Assembly: GCA_016787895.1 (NCBI GenBank)
Contig: JAEUTN010000010.1
Span: 1-64,000 of the forward strand
From: Bacteroidia bacterium
GTDB lineage: Bacteria; Bacteroidota; Bacteroidia; B-17B0; Aurantibacillaceae
Direction of reading: 5' to 3'
Length of the DNA stretch: 64,000 nucleotides
Part shown: in pieces, positions 1 to 8,649 of the stretch
Layout: each line of letters starts with the position of its first letter
How positions within the stretch are numbered: position 1 is the first letter of the stretch
Notes under the pieces: generated by a model
What the model was told of the DNA's origin: nothing
The model's database searches: none
Seen by the model: the letters and a program-made list of their open reading frames with translations, nothing else
Translations under genes and position numbers: made by a program

Positions 1-45
1 GTAATGACATTCCTACAGACAAATGGTGGACTCGAAAATAACTGG

Positions 46-238
46 CGCTAACAGCCAACTGGCGCCACCGGGACGGAGCCAGCTTCTCGTAAGCAGGCCC
101 TGTTTATTAAAGCGGCACCTTCGGTGGGACGTTGTGGCGGGCCTGCACCAGGTATTTTAGCATCCAGACAAATTTTCTATCTTTAAATCCGACTGGTTCT
201 CCATATGCCGGCGAGCGCCAGTTGGCAAAACGTTATAA
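46..238 (+). repeat. attC site 1 (type I, interior a)
   Basis: The outer arms are GCCAACTGGCGC and GCGCCAGTTGGC, and the core is GTTATAA at 232. The interior has GCAGGCCC/GGGCCTGC arms. A TATCTTTA box lies at 178-185. Confidence 0.9.
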
Positions 239-272
239 GCAATAAGCGACCCAGACCAACTCCTAGAGACTC

Positions 273-482
273 ATGAGCATCAGGGCTTACAATCAGTACG
301 ACGTCTTCATTTTGACAAAAGACCTCAATTCGGAAATAAGGAGAGGAATGAAAGGCGTCATTCTCGAAAAATATGATGACAAAAATTTCTTGGTCGAATT
401 TGTCAAAAAAGACGGGACTAATTTTGAATATGAAGGCGAGTCTTTTTTTACCATCGATTCTTCCTTCATGACCGGACAATGA
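273..482 (+). CDS. DUF4926-like small protein (cassette 1)
   Basis: This 69-residue protein is the only gene of cassette 1. Its ATG lies about 40 nt after the attC 1 core. The pattern YDVFILTKDL, then RRGMKGVILEKY, then FLVEFVKKDG resembles DUF4926, a family of small beta-rich proteins of unknown function. There is no signal peptide or membrane segment. The assignment rests on pattern similarity only, and no biochemical role can be stated. Confidence 0.7.
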   Translation: MSIRAYNQYDVFILTKDLNSEIRRGMKGVILEKYDDKNFLVEFVKKDGTNFEYEGESFFTIDSSFMTGQ

Positions 483-494
483 CACGCTTACTGC

Positions 495-689
495 TTATAA
501 CAGCCAACTGGCGCCACCGGGACAGAATACAGCTTCTCGTAGGCGCCGCCTGTTTTAAATTAAGGTCGCTTCGCGGGGACAATAGTGGCGGCGGCGCAAC
601 AAACCTTTTAACATCCGGACAAATTTTCTATCTTTAAATCCGACTGGTTTTCCGTATGCCGGCGAGCGCCAGTTGGCCAAACGTTAGCA
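495..689 (+). repeat. attC site 2 (type I, interior b)
   Basis: It has the type I outer arms, a core GTTAGCA at 683, and the interior module with GCGCCGCC/GGCGGCGGCGC arms around a GTCGCTTCGCGGGGAC hairpin. Confidence 0.9.
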
Positions 690-697
690 GGCATTAC

Positions 698-1186
698 ATG
701 AAACGACATACGTACCTTTTTTTGACTTTATTCTTGACGATTGGTTTATGGTCGCAATCTGACTTTAGTAAAGACTTGTTAATTAATAAAACTCTATTCA
801 AATGTTTGGACTCTATCCAGACACTTAAACTATTGCCAAAAAATGACACACTCTTTTTTAATGACTTAACTCTACGACACACCAACGAGTATTTGGCAAC
901 TGATATTGGGCATCAAAGAGACTTCACAAAAGACACGGTGATTAATGACTTATTTTTGAGATCGACAACATTATCTGTTTATAGTCTCTGGCCTAGACAC
1001 AAAAGTTATCGATATAGCTTGGACTTCGTAATCAATCATATTGAGGACCAAGAAATCACAGTTTCTTACAAACTATTTAAGGTTGTTTACAATGGTGGTA
1101 GTTTCACAAAACATGAAATCGGACCTGAAATCCAATACACAATAAGGACAAAAAAGAAACTCTCAGAATATTTAAATGATGAGTAA
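698..1186 (+). CDS. Secreted protein of unknown function (cassette 2)
   Basis: I place the start at ATG 698, downstream of the attC 2 core at 683, because an upstream in-frame ATG would read through the recombination site. The 162-residue product begins MKRHTYLFLTLFLTIGLWSQ, a clear signal peptide, so it is probably periplasmic or surface exposed. The mature part is polar and has no recognised motif. Ten of its twelve aspartates are encoded GAC, typical of single-gene cassettes here. It is followed directly by attC 3. Confidence 0.75.
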   Translation: MKRHTYLFLTLFLTIGLWSQSDFSKDLLINKTLFKCLDSIQTLKLLPKNDTLFFNDLTLRHTNEYLATDIGHQRDFTKDTVINDLFLRSTTLSVYSLWPRHKSYRYSLDFVINHIEDQEITVSYKLFKVVYNGGSFTKHEIGPEIQYTIRTKKKLSEYLNDE

Positions 1187-1190
1187 CGCC

Positions 1191-1381
1191 TGCTAACAGT
1201 GGTCTTGCGCCAGCCGGACAGGACCCTGCGTAGGCAAACGCTGTTTTTCTAAAGGCCCGCTGCGCGGACGGACATTTGTGGCGCGTTTGCTTCAAAATCT
1301 TTATCTTCACGGTGGACTTCCTTTCGATTAGCAGCAAAAGTTTGCGAAATGCGGCCGGCGCAAGGCCACCAAACGTTAGCG
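1191..1381 (+). repeat. attC site 3 (type II)
   Basis: It has a different arm sequence (TGGTCTTGCGCCAGCCGG / CCGGCGCAAGGCCA) but the same architecture as type I. The core is GTTAGCG at 1375. It is the only complete copy of the type truncated at the right end of the array. Confidence 0.88.
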
Positions 1382-1409
1382 GCAAGTGTGGCCGTGACAT
1401 ACAGACGAT

Positions 1410-1739
1410 ATGACCATAGACAACTTATTATCAAAACCTGAATTTTATTATTGGTATCTCATTCCGACAGTTATTGGCTTGGCTCTCCTTTTATTAACAA
1501 CCAGACAAATAAGAAAAAAGGCAGACGCAAAAAATGTGTGCTTCACTGTTTCAATATATTTCCTCGTTCTCCTTTCCCAATGGGTCCTAATTCAGATATT
1601 TTTTGTTCCCAACACTGGGGCGACACATTTTCCACATGAAGCGACAGCGTTTTCGATTATACTGGCGACAATCCAATCAATATTAAATAGACGTGACAGA
1701 ACAAAAAGTGCGGACTTTGGAAGCCACACCATCCGCTAA
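1410..1739 (+). CDS. Small membrane protein (cassette 3)
   Basis: This 109-residue product has two clear transmembrane segments, around residues 16-33 (LIPTVIGLALLLL) and 43-65 (VCFTVSIYFLVLLSQWVLI), and a possible third near 80-92. No family is recognised. The TAA stop is supplied by the TAAC box of attC 4, so the ORF runs exactly to the recombination site. The cassette start and end share an unusually long complementarity, GTTAGCGG plus GTGTGGC. Confidence 0.65.
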   Translation: MTIDNLLSKPEFYYWYLIPTVIGLALLLLTTRQIRKKADAKNVCFTVSIYFLVLLSQWVLIQIFFVPNTGATHFPHEATAFSIILATIQSILNRRDRTKSADFGSHTIR

Positions 1740-1976
1740 CAGCCAACTGGCGCCACCGGGACGAGAGGCACGCTTCGACTGCTATCGCACATGACTACGC
1801 ACGCTCAGCGCGACGGCTTCTCGTAAGCAGGCCCTGTTTATTAAAGTGGTCCGCTTCGCGGGCGGGACTTTGTGGCGGGCCTGCACCCAAAGTTTTAACA
1901 TCCGAACAAATTTTTTATCTTTAAATCCGACTGGTTCTCCGTAAGCCGGCGAGCGCCAGTTGGCAAAACGTTAGCG
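1734..1976 (+). repeat. attC site 4 (type I, interior a, with insertion)
   Basis: It has type I arms and core GTTAGCG at 1970. It is about 45 bp longer than its relatives because of extra GC-rich sequence around 1765-1810 in the left half. TATCTTTA is present. Confidence 0.88.
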
Positions 1977-2025
1977 GGCATTGCAGGCGGACAATCAAAT
2001 ACAAAATATTAGTAAATCGACACTC

Positions 2026-2616
2026 ATGCAAATTTCCTCTAATTCATATGCTACTCCTGAGAAAATAGGACGGTCGACAACATTCATGTATTTCATTCTC
2101 TCATTGGTTTTAGTTTATTTAGTTTATATTATTCTGATTGTAATTTCGCAAATACAAGTAGTAGGAATACCAAGTACTTTTCTAGACATATTTAAGCTAT
2201 TTATAAAGACAATGGTTCAATATGTTTGGGTTACATTTTTTATGCTAATTTCATTACTCACGACTCCCATTTTACTATTTACTATACCGATCTTTACATT
2301 AACAGTGTTAATTTATTCAGGTAACCTAGCGGGTAGACTAATTATATTAAAAAAGAAAAATATTTATTTAGTCGGCATACTGACTATGTTCTCAATCTAT
2401 ATAATTGTATTTCTCGGTTCAACTTTCGTTTATGTTTTATACGATTTAATAAAAACTAAATTTGAATGTTCACTTTATATATTAATTGAACCTTTTAAAT
2501 TCTTTTTTCTTCCTGTTTTAATTTCCGGAATAATTAACGCTTGTATCTTAGGACCATTTCTTGGAAAAAATATTTATACTTTAGGATGGAAAGCGGGTTT
2601 AGTTGGTTCTAATTGA
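2026..2616 (+). CDS. Polytopic membrane protein (cassette 4)
   Basis: ATG 2026 is preferred over an in-frame TTG at 1981 inside the cassette start. The 196-residue product has about five hydrophobic segments, including YFILSLVLVYLVYIILIVIS, a long one with FFMLISLLTTPILLFTIPIF, and FFFLPVLISGIINACILG. No catalytic motif or family is recognised. The 140 bp between its stop and attC 5 hold no gene that I can support. Confidence 0.65.
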   Translation: MQISSNSYATPEKIGRSTTFMYFILSLVLVYLVYIILIVISQIQVVGIPSTFLDIFKLFIKTMVQYVWVTFFMLISLLTTPILLFTIPIFTLTVLIYSGNLAGRLIILKKKNIYLVGILTMFSIYIIVFLGSTFVYVLYDLIKTKFECSLYILIEPFKFFFLPVLISGIINACILGPFLGKNIYTLGWKAGLVGSN

Positions 2617-2756
2617 AAACATAAAACCTTTCTCTGAAATCGTTTTTAATGCTGCTAAAACAATTTTCTCTTGACAACATTAATTCTTTTTGTTAAATAT
2701 TTATTAGGACGTCAACAAATGCATATTACGTTAATTTGGGACATAAAGCAACGACC

Positions 2757-2870
2757 CGCTAACAGCACCTACAAGTTATGCCGCGCATTTCGGTGTTGTA
2801 AATTCAGGCGGACATTCGTACATTTAAATTTACAGACGGCGGCACAACTTGTAGCCGCAAAACGTTAGGC
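2757..2870 (+). repeat. attC site 5 (type IV, 114 bp)
   Basis: It has short arms ACCTACAAGTTATGCCGC / GCGGCACAACTTGTAGC. The core is GTTAGGC at 2864, matching the classical GTTRRRY. It shares its middle with attC 12, 22 and 23. Confidence 0.9.
2796..2826 (+). promoter_or_regulatory. Promoter-like element inside attC 5
   Basis: TTG at 2796-2798 is followed after exactly 20 nt by TACATTTA at 2819-2826, resembling the Bacteroidota TTG / TAnnTTTG promoter. It points at the DUF2199 gene about 60 nt downstream. All four type IV attC sites keep this arrangement. Confidence 0.5.
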
Positions 2871-2887
2871 GGCATTTTAGGACAACA

Positions 2888-3403
2888 ATGACGGAAATAA
2901 CAGAATACATATGCAAACATTGCGGTAAGACGCACACAGACTTGCCTGCAATAGCGTTTATTACCCCTTATCACTACGACATTTTATCAGACAACGACAA
3001 GGCAAATATTGCGACAATTAATGAGGACTTTTGTGTAATTGAACATGAAGACCAAACAGACTTTTTCATAAGGACTACATTAAAACAAAAGCTTGTTGAC
3101 AGTTGTGACTTTCTTGAATATGGCATTTGGGTTTCATTAAGCGAAAAAAGTTACGACGACTACAATGACAACTTCAATAACGACAATCATGAGACAACAT
3201 ATTTTGGTTTTATTTGTAATCAAATACCTGAGTACGAGCAGACACTTAGTGTTAAGACAAACGTAAATACGCAAAAAGGTAATTCCAGACCAATCGTTGT
3301 ACCTCACCAAGACCAAATGGACAACAAATTTGTTTTTGACTACTATAATGGCATCACACAAGAGGAAGCCATAAGTCGCGTTAAAGCAATGCTGGACAAT
3401 TAA
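2888..3403 (+). CDS. DUF2199 domain protein (cassette 5)
   Basis: The 171-residue protein begins with a putative metal-binding motif, CKHCGKTH, followed by DLP. It has the WVSLSEKSYDDY segment and an aromatic-rich centre (YFGFICNQIP) typical of DUF2199. The function of the family is unknown, and it occurs in accessory regions. It has no signal peptide, so it is cytosolic. All 17 aspartate codons are GAC in an otherwise AT-rich gene, a striking bias shared more weakly by neighbouring cassettes. Confidence 0.85.
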   Translation: MTEITEYICKHCGKTHTDLPAIAFITPYHYDILSDNDKANIATINEDFCVIEHEDQTDFFIRTTLKQKLVDSCDFLEYGIWVSLSEKSYDDYNDNFNNDNHETTYFGFICNQIPEYEQTLSVKTNVNTQKGNSRPIVVPHQDQMDNKFVFDYYNGITQEEAISRVKAMLDN

Positions 3404-3411
3404 AAACGACC

Positions 3412-3589
3412 GCCTAACAGCAAATAAACGTAAGCGGGCGGACTCGGTCATCGCTCGGTGCGAAATAGCGGTCGCTGACGCGTTTTAATTTTGCACTCGC
3501 TAATAAACATTGTATCTTTAATTAAACATTGTGCGTGTAGACGGTGGAAGCAATAAAGCCCGCCTACGTCTATTCGCCAAACGTTATAT
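3412..3589 (+). repeat. attC site 6 (singleton type)
   Basis: The arms AAATAAACGTAAGCGGGCGG and CCCGCCTACGTCTATTCGCC are unlike the other families. The core is GTTATAT at 3583. The architecture is otherwise the same. Confidence 0.85.
3489..3520 (+). promoter_or_regulatory. Promoter-like element inside attC 6
   Basis: TTTTG at 3489-3493 and TATCTTTA at 3513-3520 are separated by 19 nt. This is close to a consensus Bacteroidota promoter and is directed at the gene starting at 3588. Confidence 0.55.
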
Positions 3590-4187
3590 GCCAGTTATTC
3601 GACAAATACTCCTTTGCATTTTTTATCAATTGACTCTGAATATTGGGACTGCCCAGTCATTGGATTCCATTCGATTCAATAATTTTCACAAGTTGACTGA
3701 ATTTCGAAGCTTCAGCAATAAAAAACCTTACGTATTAACTCGCGAGAATTATAATTTGCAGCAGATTAGCGGTGGACTGCCCGCATATTATTACACAGAC
3801 GTTCGTACTCTTATCTTTAGACCTGATTCGACCTTTGAAGAAGTTGTTCAGTACCCTGACCTCGGTAATCTTAACTCGAATAGCGACTTACATTCTTTCA
3901 AAGACACTTGTTATCTTAAGGACAATATTATTGCATTCACAGGAATATACTATGTTTTGAGTGACACGATTTACTTCAAGTACTTAAATGTTTTTGTTAT
4001 TGACAATTTAGCTTATGGCTATATCGACTCATATTTTTCTAACTCAAATAAGAATCTATCCATTTCAAAACATTATATAAGTCTATACATAGTTTGTCGG
4101 TTTGACAAAAAAAGGACAAGGAAATTATTCAGGAAAAACTCCGAACTTTACGACACGACAGGAACTAAATGGTATGGATTCAAATAA
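3588..4187 (+). CDS. Secreted protein of unknown function (cassette 6)
   Basis: The ATG at 3588 overlaps the attC 6 core, so translation begins at the recombination point. The 199-residue product starts MPVIRQILLCIFYQLTLNIG, a signal peptide ending near TAQS. The mature domain is rich in aromatic and charged residues (YYTDVRTLIFRPDSTFEEV, TGTKWYGFK) and has no recognised fold. The leader suggests a periplasmic or outer-membrane location. Any start further upstream would lie inside attC 6 and is rejected. Confidence 0.72.
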   Translation: MPVIRQILLCIFYQLTLNIGTAQSLDSIRFNNFHKLTEFRSFSNKKPYVLTRENYNLQQISGGLPAYYYTDVRTLIFRPDSTFEEVVQYPDLGNLNSNSDLHSFKDTCYLKDNIIAFTGIYYVLSDTIYFKYLNVFVIDNLAYGYIDSYFSNSNKNLSISKHYISLYIVCRFDKKRTRKLFRKNSELYDTTGTKWYGFK

Positions 4188-4192
4188 CCGGC

Positions 4193-4457
4193 ATATAACA
4201 GCCAACTGGCGCCACCGGGACCCGCCTTCGCTTTGTTCAATTAATCTTCCATTTCAAAGCTTCGGCGGACAATGCAGCTTCTCGTAAGCGCCGCCTGTTT
4301 TCAATAAGGTGCCTCCCCGACCCCACAAGCCTAATCCAGTCGGCGGGACAGTTGTGGCGGCGGCGCATCAAACTTTTAACATCCGGACAAATTTTCTATC
4401 TTTAAATCCGACTGGTTCTCCGTAAGCCGGCGAGCGCCAGTTGGCCAAACGTTAGCG
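4193..4457 (+). repeat. attC site 7 (type I, interior c, with palindromic insertion)
   Basis: It is 265 bp, the longest site. An inverted repeat (CCGCCTTCGCTTTG at 4222 / CAAAGCTTCGGCGG ending 4268) sits in the left half. The core is GTTAGCG at 4451. Confidence 0.88.
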
Positions 4458-4517
4458 GTTATTGCTATTGGACTCGAACGGACCTTTAAACAAATCAAGA
4501 CAAATACTCTTAATTAA

Positions 4518-5204
4518 ATGACTACCGGACATATTAATAAATTTAATATTCTCGCAATTTACCTAACCTCTCTTGTTCTTACAGACACTGGAGTAGGTTT
4601 TTCTCAAACAAAGACAACTGAAAATTTCTACACGACAACGGGCATACTAATTTCGGACAGTTCATTTATTATTTCCAAAAACCAATTACTTAAGTGGAGA
4701 TTGGTTGAAGATACTGTAGTAAAGAAAATCCATAGCACAATAGAATATCCAATGATGATGTTGGAGGCTGGGATTTCTCTAAAATTCATTTATTCATTTA
4801 AAGTTGACAGGAGGGGAAATCCAATTGATATAAATTTCGAGAAATACGGACAAGCCAGTTCCCAAATGATGCCGCTTACTTATCTATTTCCACAAGCGGA
4901 CACTTCAATAAAAAAGCAAATAGGTCAGTTAAATGGTTTACTCAAGCCTTTATTTAACTCCAGACAGCCAGACAGTCGGTATTATTTGCCATATAAATTT
5001 GAAACATTTGAACTCAAACAAGATCAAGACAAAGTGAAAACTTCATTTAAAATTTCGCTTGGATGGATGGTCTTTGTTCATCCAACACCTTTTTATGAAG
5101 AACCCTATAGACAAATAGAAGCGCCGAAGGGTGTGACATGTACAGTTCTGGAGCAACCCATAAAAGCTATTCCGAATCAGAAGAAGAAACGCAACAACCG
5201 CTAA
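4518..5204 (+). CDS. Secreted protein with TonB C-terminal-like segment (cassette 7)
   Basis: This 228-residue product has an N-terminal hydrophobic signal (FNILAIYLTSLVLTDTG). Around residues 75-110 it has YPMMMLEAGISLKFIYSF followed by VDRRGNPIDINFEKYG. That is the pattern of the TonB C-terminal domain (Y-P-x-x-M-x-x-A/G-x-x-G...V-D-x-x-G-x-I), here without a proline-rich linker. It may be a stand-alone periplasmic TonB-C-like protein. The stop TAA is contributed by attC 8. The cassette context gives no partner. Confidence 0.6.
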   Translation: MTTGHINKFNILAIYLTSLVLTDTGVGFSQTKTTENFYTTTGILISDSSFIISKNQLLKWRLVEDTVVKKIHSTIEYPMMMLEAGISLKFIYSFKVDRRGNPIDINFEKYGQASSQMMPLTYLFPQADTSIKKQIGQLNGLLKPLFNSRQPDSRYYLPYKFETFELKQDQDKVKTSFKISLGWMVFVHPTPFYEEPYRQIEAPKGVTCTVLEQPIKAIPNQKKKRNNR

Positions 5205-5398
5205 CAGCCAACTGGCGCCACCGGGACGAAAGGCTGCTTTTTCGCAAGCAGGCCCTGCTTATTAAAGTGGCCCGCTTCGCGGACGGGACTTTGTGGCGGG
5301 CCTGCGTTAGGTATTTTAGCAGTCGGACAAATTTTATATCTTTAACATCAGGCCAGCTTTCCGTACGCCGGCGAGCGCCAGTTGGCCAAACGTTAGGT
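5199..5398 (+). repeat. attC site 8 (type I, interior a)
   Basis: It has type I arms, core GTTAGGT at 5392, TATCTTTA present, and the interior GCAGGCCC/GGGCCTGC. Confidence 0.9.
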
Positions 5399-5416
5399 GC
5401 AAGCCGGACACAGACT

Positions 5417-6010
5417 ATGACACACTTTAGCATATCAAATGGACGCTATTATATGCTGACATCAGCCAGCATTTATCTCATATTTCACTATTTAACTCTA
5501 AGTCTCGACTGGACACGAAAGAATTTTGAATTCATTTTGAGTAACGATTTTAACTTCATGAATGTCCTTCTCATCCTTTCATCATGCGTAGTATTTTTGA
5601 CCTTTATATCTTACTTTTCATTTTACGACTTGCGGCTCCTGAAAGGACTATCCATTTGTATAGTTTTTCTTGAACTAATCTACCTGACTATCCCTTCTCT
5701 TCTTGGCCTTCCGGACATTGCTAATGACATCTTAGCTGCGGCGACAAATGTTTTGTACATAATTTGGGTATTTCTTGTGCTAAGACTCGACCGGACAAAG
5801 TTTCCGGCAGCTAAGTCTTTCAAACTATTTGCAAAAATGTGGCTATTGGCCTTGATTCTTACAGCAACCTTTACGTTTCTTATGGGGTGGACAGACTTCC
5901 CAGCTTTGTTTGCTCCTCATTACTTTTTCTTAACTCTTCCCTATTTTGCTTTACTAAAACTTGCTGGCAGACTACGAAACAGGACAGAACTGCAACCGGC
6001 CAGCACCTAA
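5417..6010 (+). CDS. Six-helix membrane protein (cassette 8)
   Basis: I start at ATG 5417, the first after the attC 8 core, although the frame stays open upstream across the site. The 197-residue product has about six hydrophobic helices (for example SASIYLIFHYLTLSL, VLLILSSCVVFLTFISYF, LLALILTATFTFLMG) and a short polar tail. No transporter or enzyme signature is recognised. The stop codon TAA at 6008 belongs to the attC 9 left box. Confidence 0.65.
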   Translation: MTHFSISNGRYYMLTSASIYLIFHYLTLSLDWTRKNFEFILSNDFNFMNVLLILSSCVVFLTFISYFSFYDLRLLKGLSICIVFLELIYLTIPSLLGLPDIANDILAAATNVLYIIWVFLVLRLDRTKFPAAKSFKLFAKMWLLALILTATFTFLMGWTDFPALFAPHYFFLTLPYFALLKLAGRLRNRTELQPAST

Positions 6011-6199
6011 CAGCCAACTGGCGCCACCGGGACAAGAACCTGCTTCTCGTAAGCGCCGCCTGTTTAAATTAAGGTCGCTTCGCGGGGACAGTTGTGGCGG
6101 CGGCGCATCAAACCTTTTTACATCCGGACAAATTTTCTATCTTTAGCTTCAGACTGGTTCTCCGTACGCCGGCGAGCGCCAGTTGGCAAAACGTTACCA
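6005..6199 (+). repeat. attC site 9 (type I, interior b)
   Basis: It has type I arms, interior b with GTCGCTTCGCGGGGAC, and core GTTACCA at 6193. Confidence 0.9.
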
Positions 6200-6614
6200 C
6201 CAATAGGGGCGACATTCCGGTAGACAAAAAGCATCGCGGTAAACAAAAGACTTTTCGTTTCGACTTGCAGACATTTTACACAGGCGACCGCACAGCAGCT
6301 CTTTCGGTTTGACAAGAACATTCAGGTAAAAAGATTTTAAAAATTTTTGCCGACGCACTTTTTTGGCTGAAGCCATAGTAACAGCCATCGCACGACCTCC
6401 TTTTCGCCTCCTTCGTAAGGCGGATTGGCTATCCCAAGCTGCGGTCGTTTGTAATTTTTCCGTTCCTCCAAAAATCCAAACCACCTCGCGCTCACGCACA
6501 GATGATAAAAAAATGTCTTAAATTTGGCTATTGTTTCATATATTCATTCTTTTAATCTAAATCTAATAAACAACGATACTTTTTTAGCAATTTAAGAGTA
6601 ACAAGGGTAAATAA
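6200..6614 (+). other. Non-coding left flank of the giant cassette
   Basis: These 415 bp hold no gene I can support. A local hairpin CGCCTCCTTCGTAAGGCG lies near 6404-6421. ORFs through it on the minus strand read low-complexity arginine-rich protein and are rejected. Promoter elements for the Crp-like gene probably lie at its right end. Confidence 0.5.
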
Positions 6615-7199
6615 ATGATAAATAATCTAATAGGTCATATCAATAGTACAATAAACAATAAGTTAACTGAAGACGATATTCGATTAATTTCAGAAATTTT
6701 CCATGCAAAAAAATTAAGGAAGCATCAATATCTGATACAGAGCGGTGATGTTTGTAAAATTGCAGCATTTGTAGTGAAAGGAGCATTGAAAAAATACACA
6801 ATAGATGCCACAGGCAAAGAGAATATTTTAGAGTTATACATTGAAAATTGGTGGGCAGGAGATAAGGAGAGTTTTATGATTGGTACACCAACGCCATACT
6901 ACATTGACGCTTATGAGGATTCTGAATTGTTGGTGATCTCAAAAGATGATTTTACAAATAAATTAAGCAATCTGTCATTTATAACTGAACTAAACAACGT
7001 GTTAACTGAAAGGCAATCCTTTCAGCTTATGAAACGATTGCATTCCTCGCAAACACTTACCGCGGAGCAAAAATACGAACAGTTGCAAGATACCTATCCC
7101 GAATTTTTTCAAAGATTTCCGCAACACATTATAGCCTCATACCTAGGAATGACAAAGGAAACATTAAGTCGCATTCGCAAGGCTACCGCAAAAAAGTAA
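6615..7199 (+). CDS. Crp/Fnr-family transcriptional regulator
   Basis: The 194-residue protein has an N-terminal cyclic-nucleotide-binding-type beta-roll (about residues 20-120: KLRKHQYLIQSGDVCK, AFVVKGALKKY, LELYIENWWAGDKESF). A C-terminal helix-turn-helix follows, with IIASYLGMTKETLSRIRK. No Fnr-type cysteine cluster is visible, so it probably senses a small molecule or the cell envelope state rather than oxygen. It is the first gene of the giant cassette and is followed by a strong terminator, so it is transcribed separately from the seven-gene operon behind it, which it may control. Aspartate codons are mainly GAT. Confidence 0.9.
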   Translation: MINNLIGHINSTINNKLTEDDIRLISEIFHAKKLRKHQYLIQSGDVCKIAAFVVKGALKKYTIDATGKENILELYIENWWAGDKESFMIGTPTPYYIDAYEDSELLVISKDDFTNKLSNLSFITELNNVLTERQSFQLMKRLHSSQTLTAEQKYEQLQDTYPEFFQRFPQHIIASYLGMTKETLSRIRKATAKK

Positions 7200-7222
7200 T
7201 TATAAATATCCCCTTTGCTTTA

Positions 7223-7256
7223 TAAAAACGTTGATCCAGATCAACGTTTTTTTTTG
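7223..7256 (+). terminator. Rho-independent terminator after the Crp-like gene
   Basis: A perfect stem AAAACGTTGATC/GATCAACGTTTT with a CA loop is followed by a run of T. It separates the regulator from the downstream operon. Confidence 0.9.
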
Positions 7257-7325
7257 CCTTACCTCATCGTTCTCTAGGGGGTTGACATTGCATCTTTGTA
7301 CCATAAACTTTAAAACAAAAGAAAT

Positions 7326-7682
7326 ATGTCAAACTTAAAAAATTTAAAAGACCTGCATCAAAATTATGTTAATGCAGGCAAGCTGTTAGAAGGCTTTGAA
7401 AAGTATTACGCTGAGAATGTTGTAATGCAGGAATTAGGTGAAGAACCAAGAGTTGGTAAGGAGACCAACCGAACCCACGAAATCAACTTTGTGCAAAGCA
7501 TGAAAGAAGTACATGGGGCAGGCATCTTAGGTTTTGCAGAAGATGTTGAAAACAACAAAACCATGCTTGAAAGTTGGATGGACTTAACTTTTGCAAACGG
7601 CTACAGAGCTAAAATGCAGCAAGTCGCAGTTCAGACTTGGGAAAATGGTCTAATTGTAAACGAACTATTCTATCATAAATAA
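7326..7682 (+). CDS. SnoaL-like / NTF2-fold protein
   Basis: The 118-residue soluble protein has the pattern of a SnoaL-like polyketide-cyclase fold: an N-terminal helix then FEKYYAENVVMQELGEEP, and later MLESWMDLTFANG and WENGLIVNELFYH. Such proteins bind or isomerise small hydrophobic molecules, and the specific substrate cannot be inferred. It is the first gene after the terminator, with a possible promoter in GTTGACATTGCATCTTTG near 7281-7298. It heads a run of seven genes in the same direction, and its nearest neighbour encodes a YceI protein 48 bp downstream. Confidence 0.72.
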   Translation: MSNLKNLKDLHQNYVNAGKLLEGFEKYYAENVVMQELGEEPRVGKETNRTHEINFVQSMKEVHGAGILGFAEDVENNKTMLESWMDLTFANGYRAKMQQVAVQTWENGLIVNELFYHK

Positions 7683-7730
7683 TTACACACGATAATTCAA
7701 ATTTTAATAATCTAAATAAAAAATAACAAC

Positions 7731-8258
7731 ATGAAAAAATTAATTTATCCGGCTTTATTTGCCATCGTAATTTCTACATCAGCATTTACAGTAGTAAACA
7801 ACGCAACATCTTGGAGTGTTAAAGAAGACACTTACTCTGTGAAATTCACAAGTAGCAAAATGGAAGGTAGTTTTAAAGGATTAAAAAGCGAATTGTTTTT
7901 TGACGAGAATAATTTAGCAGCCTCAAAATTATCAGCTTCTATAGATGCAAATACTGTAAATACTGGTAATGGTATGCGCAATAAGCATGCGAAACAAGGT
8001 TTAGATGCAAAAACTTTTTCTACCGTAAAATTTGTATCAAACGCTATTACTAAAACTTCAAGTGGTTATGAAGCTACAGGTAATCTTACAATTAAAGATG
8101 TCACAAAACAAATTAAAATTCCCTTCACATTTACTAAGAATGCTGAAGGTGGCGTATTTGCAGGTACTTTTTCAGTAAAACCGGCTGAATATAATGTAAC
8201 AAAAGGCGGTACACCTGAAGTATTAGATTTTCAACTTAATATACCTGTAACAAAATGA
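7731..8258 (+). CDS. YceI-family periplasmic lipid-binding-like protein
   Basis: The 175-residue protein has a cleavable signal (MKKLIYPALFAIVISTSAF). It is followed by a lipocalin-like YceI domain, including YSVKFTSSKMEGSFKG, the conserved NGMRNKHAKQGLDAKTF segment, VKFVSN, and the C-terminal KPAEYNV. YceI proteins are secreted and bind isoprenoid-type lipids such as polyprenyl quinones, which fits a quinone-related role for this operon. Its stop overlaps the next start (ATGA), indicating translational coupling. Confidence 0.92.
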   Translation: MKKLIYPALFAIVISTSAFTVVNNATSWSVKEDTYSVKFTSSKMEGSFKGLKSELFFDENNLAASKLSASIDANTVNTGNGMRNKHAKQGLDAKTFSTVKFVSNAITKTSSGYEATGNLTIKDVTKQIKIPFTFTKNAEGGVFAGTFSVKPAEYNVTKGGTPEVLDFQLNIPVTK

Positions 8259-8647
8259 ACTGGAAACAAACACTGATAATGGGGGTAGCAGGTAGCCTGC
8301 TATCTTCATTAGCAAGTATCATCTATTTGAATATTTACAAGGAAGCATTGGTTGTTGACTTTAGTAAGGTTGCCGGAACTTCAAATATTATTGCTGCTTG
8401 TTCAATTGGTTGCCTGCTTATGGCTGTTGGTTACAAGTTAGCCATAAAGTGGAAGGGAACAAAAACTATTGGCTGGTTAAATATTGCGTTCAGTGTATTT
8501 AGTTTCGCCACAATTGCCGGAGTAATGGGCTTCAATCTTCCTTTGGACACTGAATCACCAGAGTTATTCCCAGGTATGATCATACCAATGCATTTTTTTC
8601 CAGTTTTATCAATATTAACTATTTATCCATTTTTTAAAATTAAATAA
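8255..8647 (+). CDS. Four-helix membrane protein of unknown function
   Basis: The 130-residue product overlaps the YceI gene by 4 bp. It has four predicted transmembrane segments (GVAGSLLSSLASIIYLN, IIAACSIGCLLMAVGY, IGWLNIAFSVFSFATIAGV, MHFFPVLSILTIYPFF). It lacks obvious catalytic residues. Its coupling to YceI and proximity to DoxX suggest a membrane component of the same pathway, but this is inferred from position only. Confidence 0.75.
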   Translation: MNWKQTLIMGVAGSLLSSLASIIYLNIYKEALVVDFSKVAGTSNIIAACSIGCLLMAVGYKLAIKWKGTKTIGWLNIAFSVFSFATIAGVMGFNLPLDTESPELFPGMIIPMHFFPVLSILTIYPFFKIK

Positions 8648-8649
8648 TC

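Noticed and set aside
2671..2868. Small ORF crossing attC 5
   Set aside because: It consists mostly of attC sequence and would be split by recombination; no domain or leader.
5138..5416. N-terminal extension of the cassette 8 membrane protein across attC 8
   Set aside because: The frame stays open by chance through the GC-rich attC. A gene start within its own cassette is consistent with mobility.
6371..6460. Possible attC left half beginning AGTAACAGCC
   Set aside because: Only a partial TAACAGC match; the inner hairpin CGCCT/AGGCG is short and no right arm or GTTA core follows.
6194..6499. Minus-strand arginine-rich ORF in the giant cassette flank
   Set aside because: Low complexity, overlaps the attC 9 core and has no recognisable domain; better treated as non-coding.
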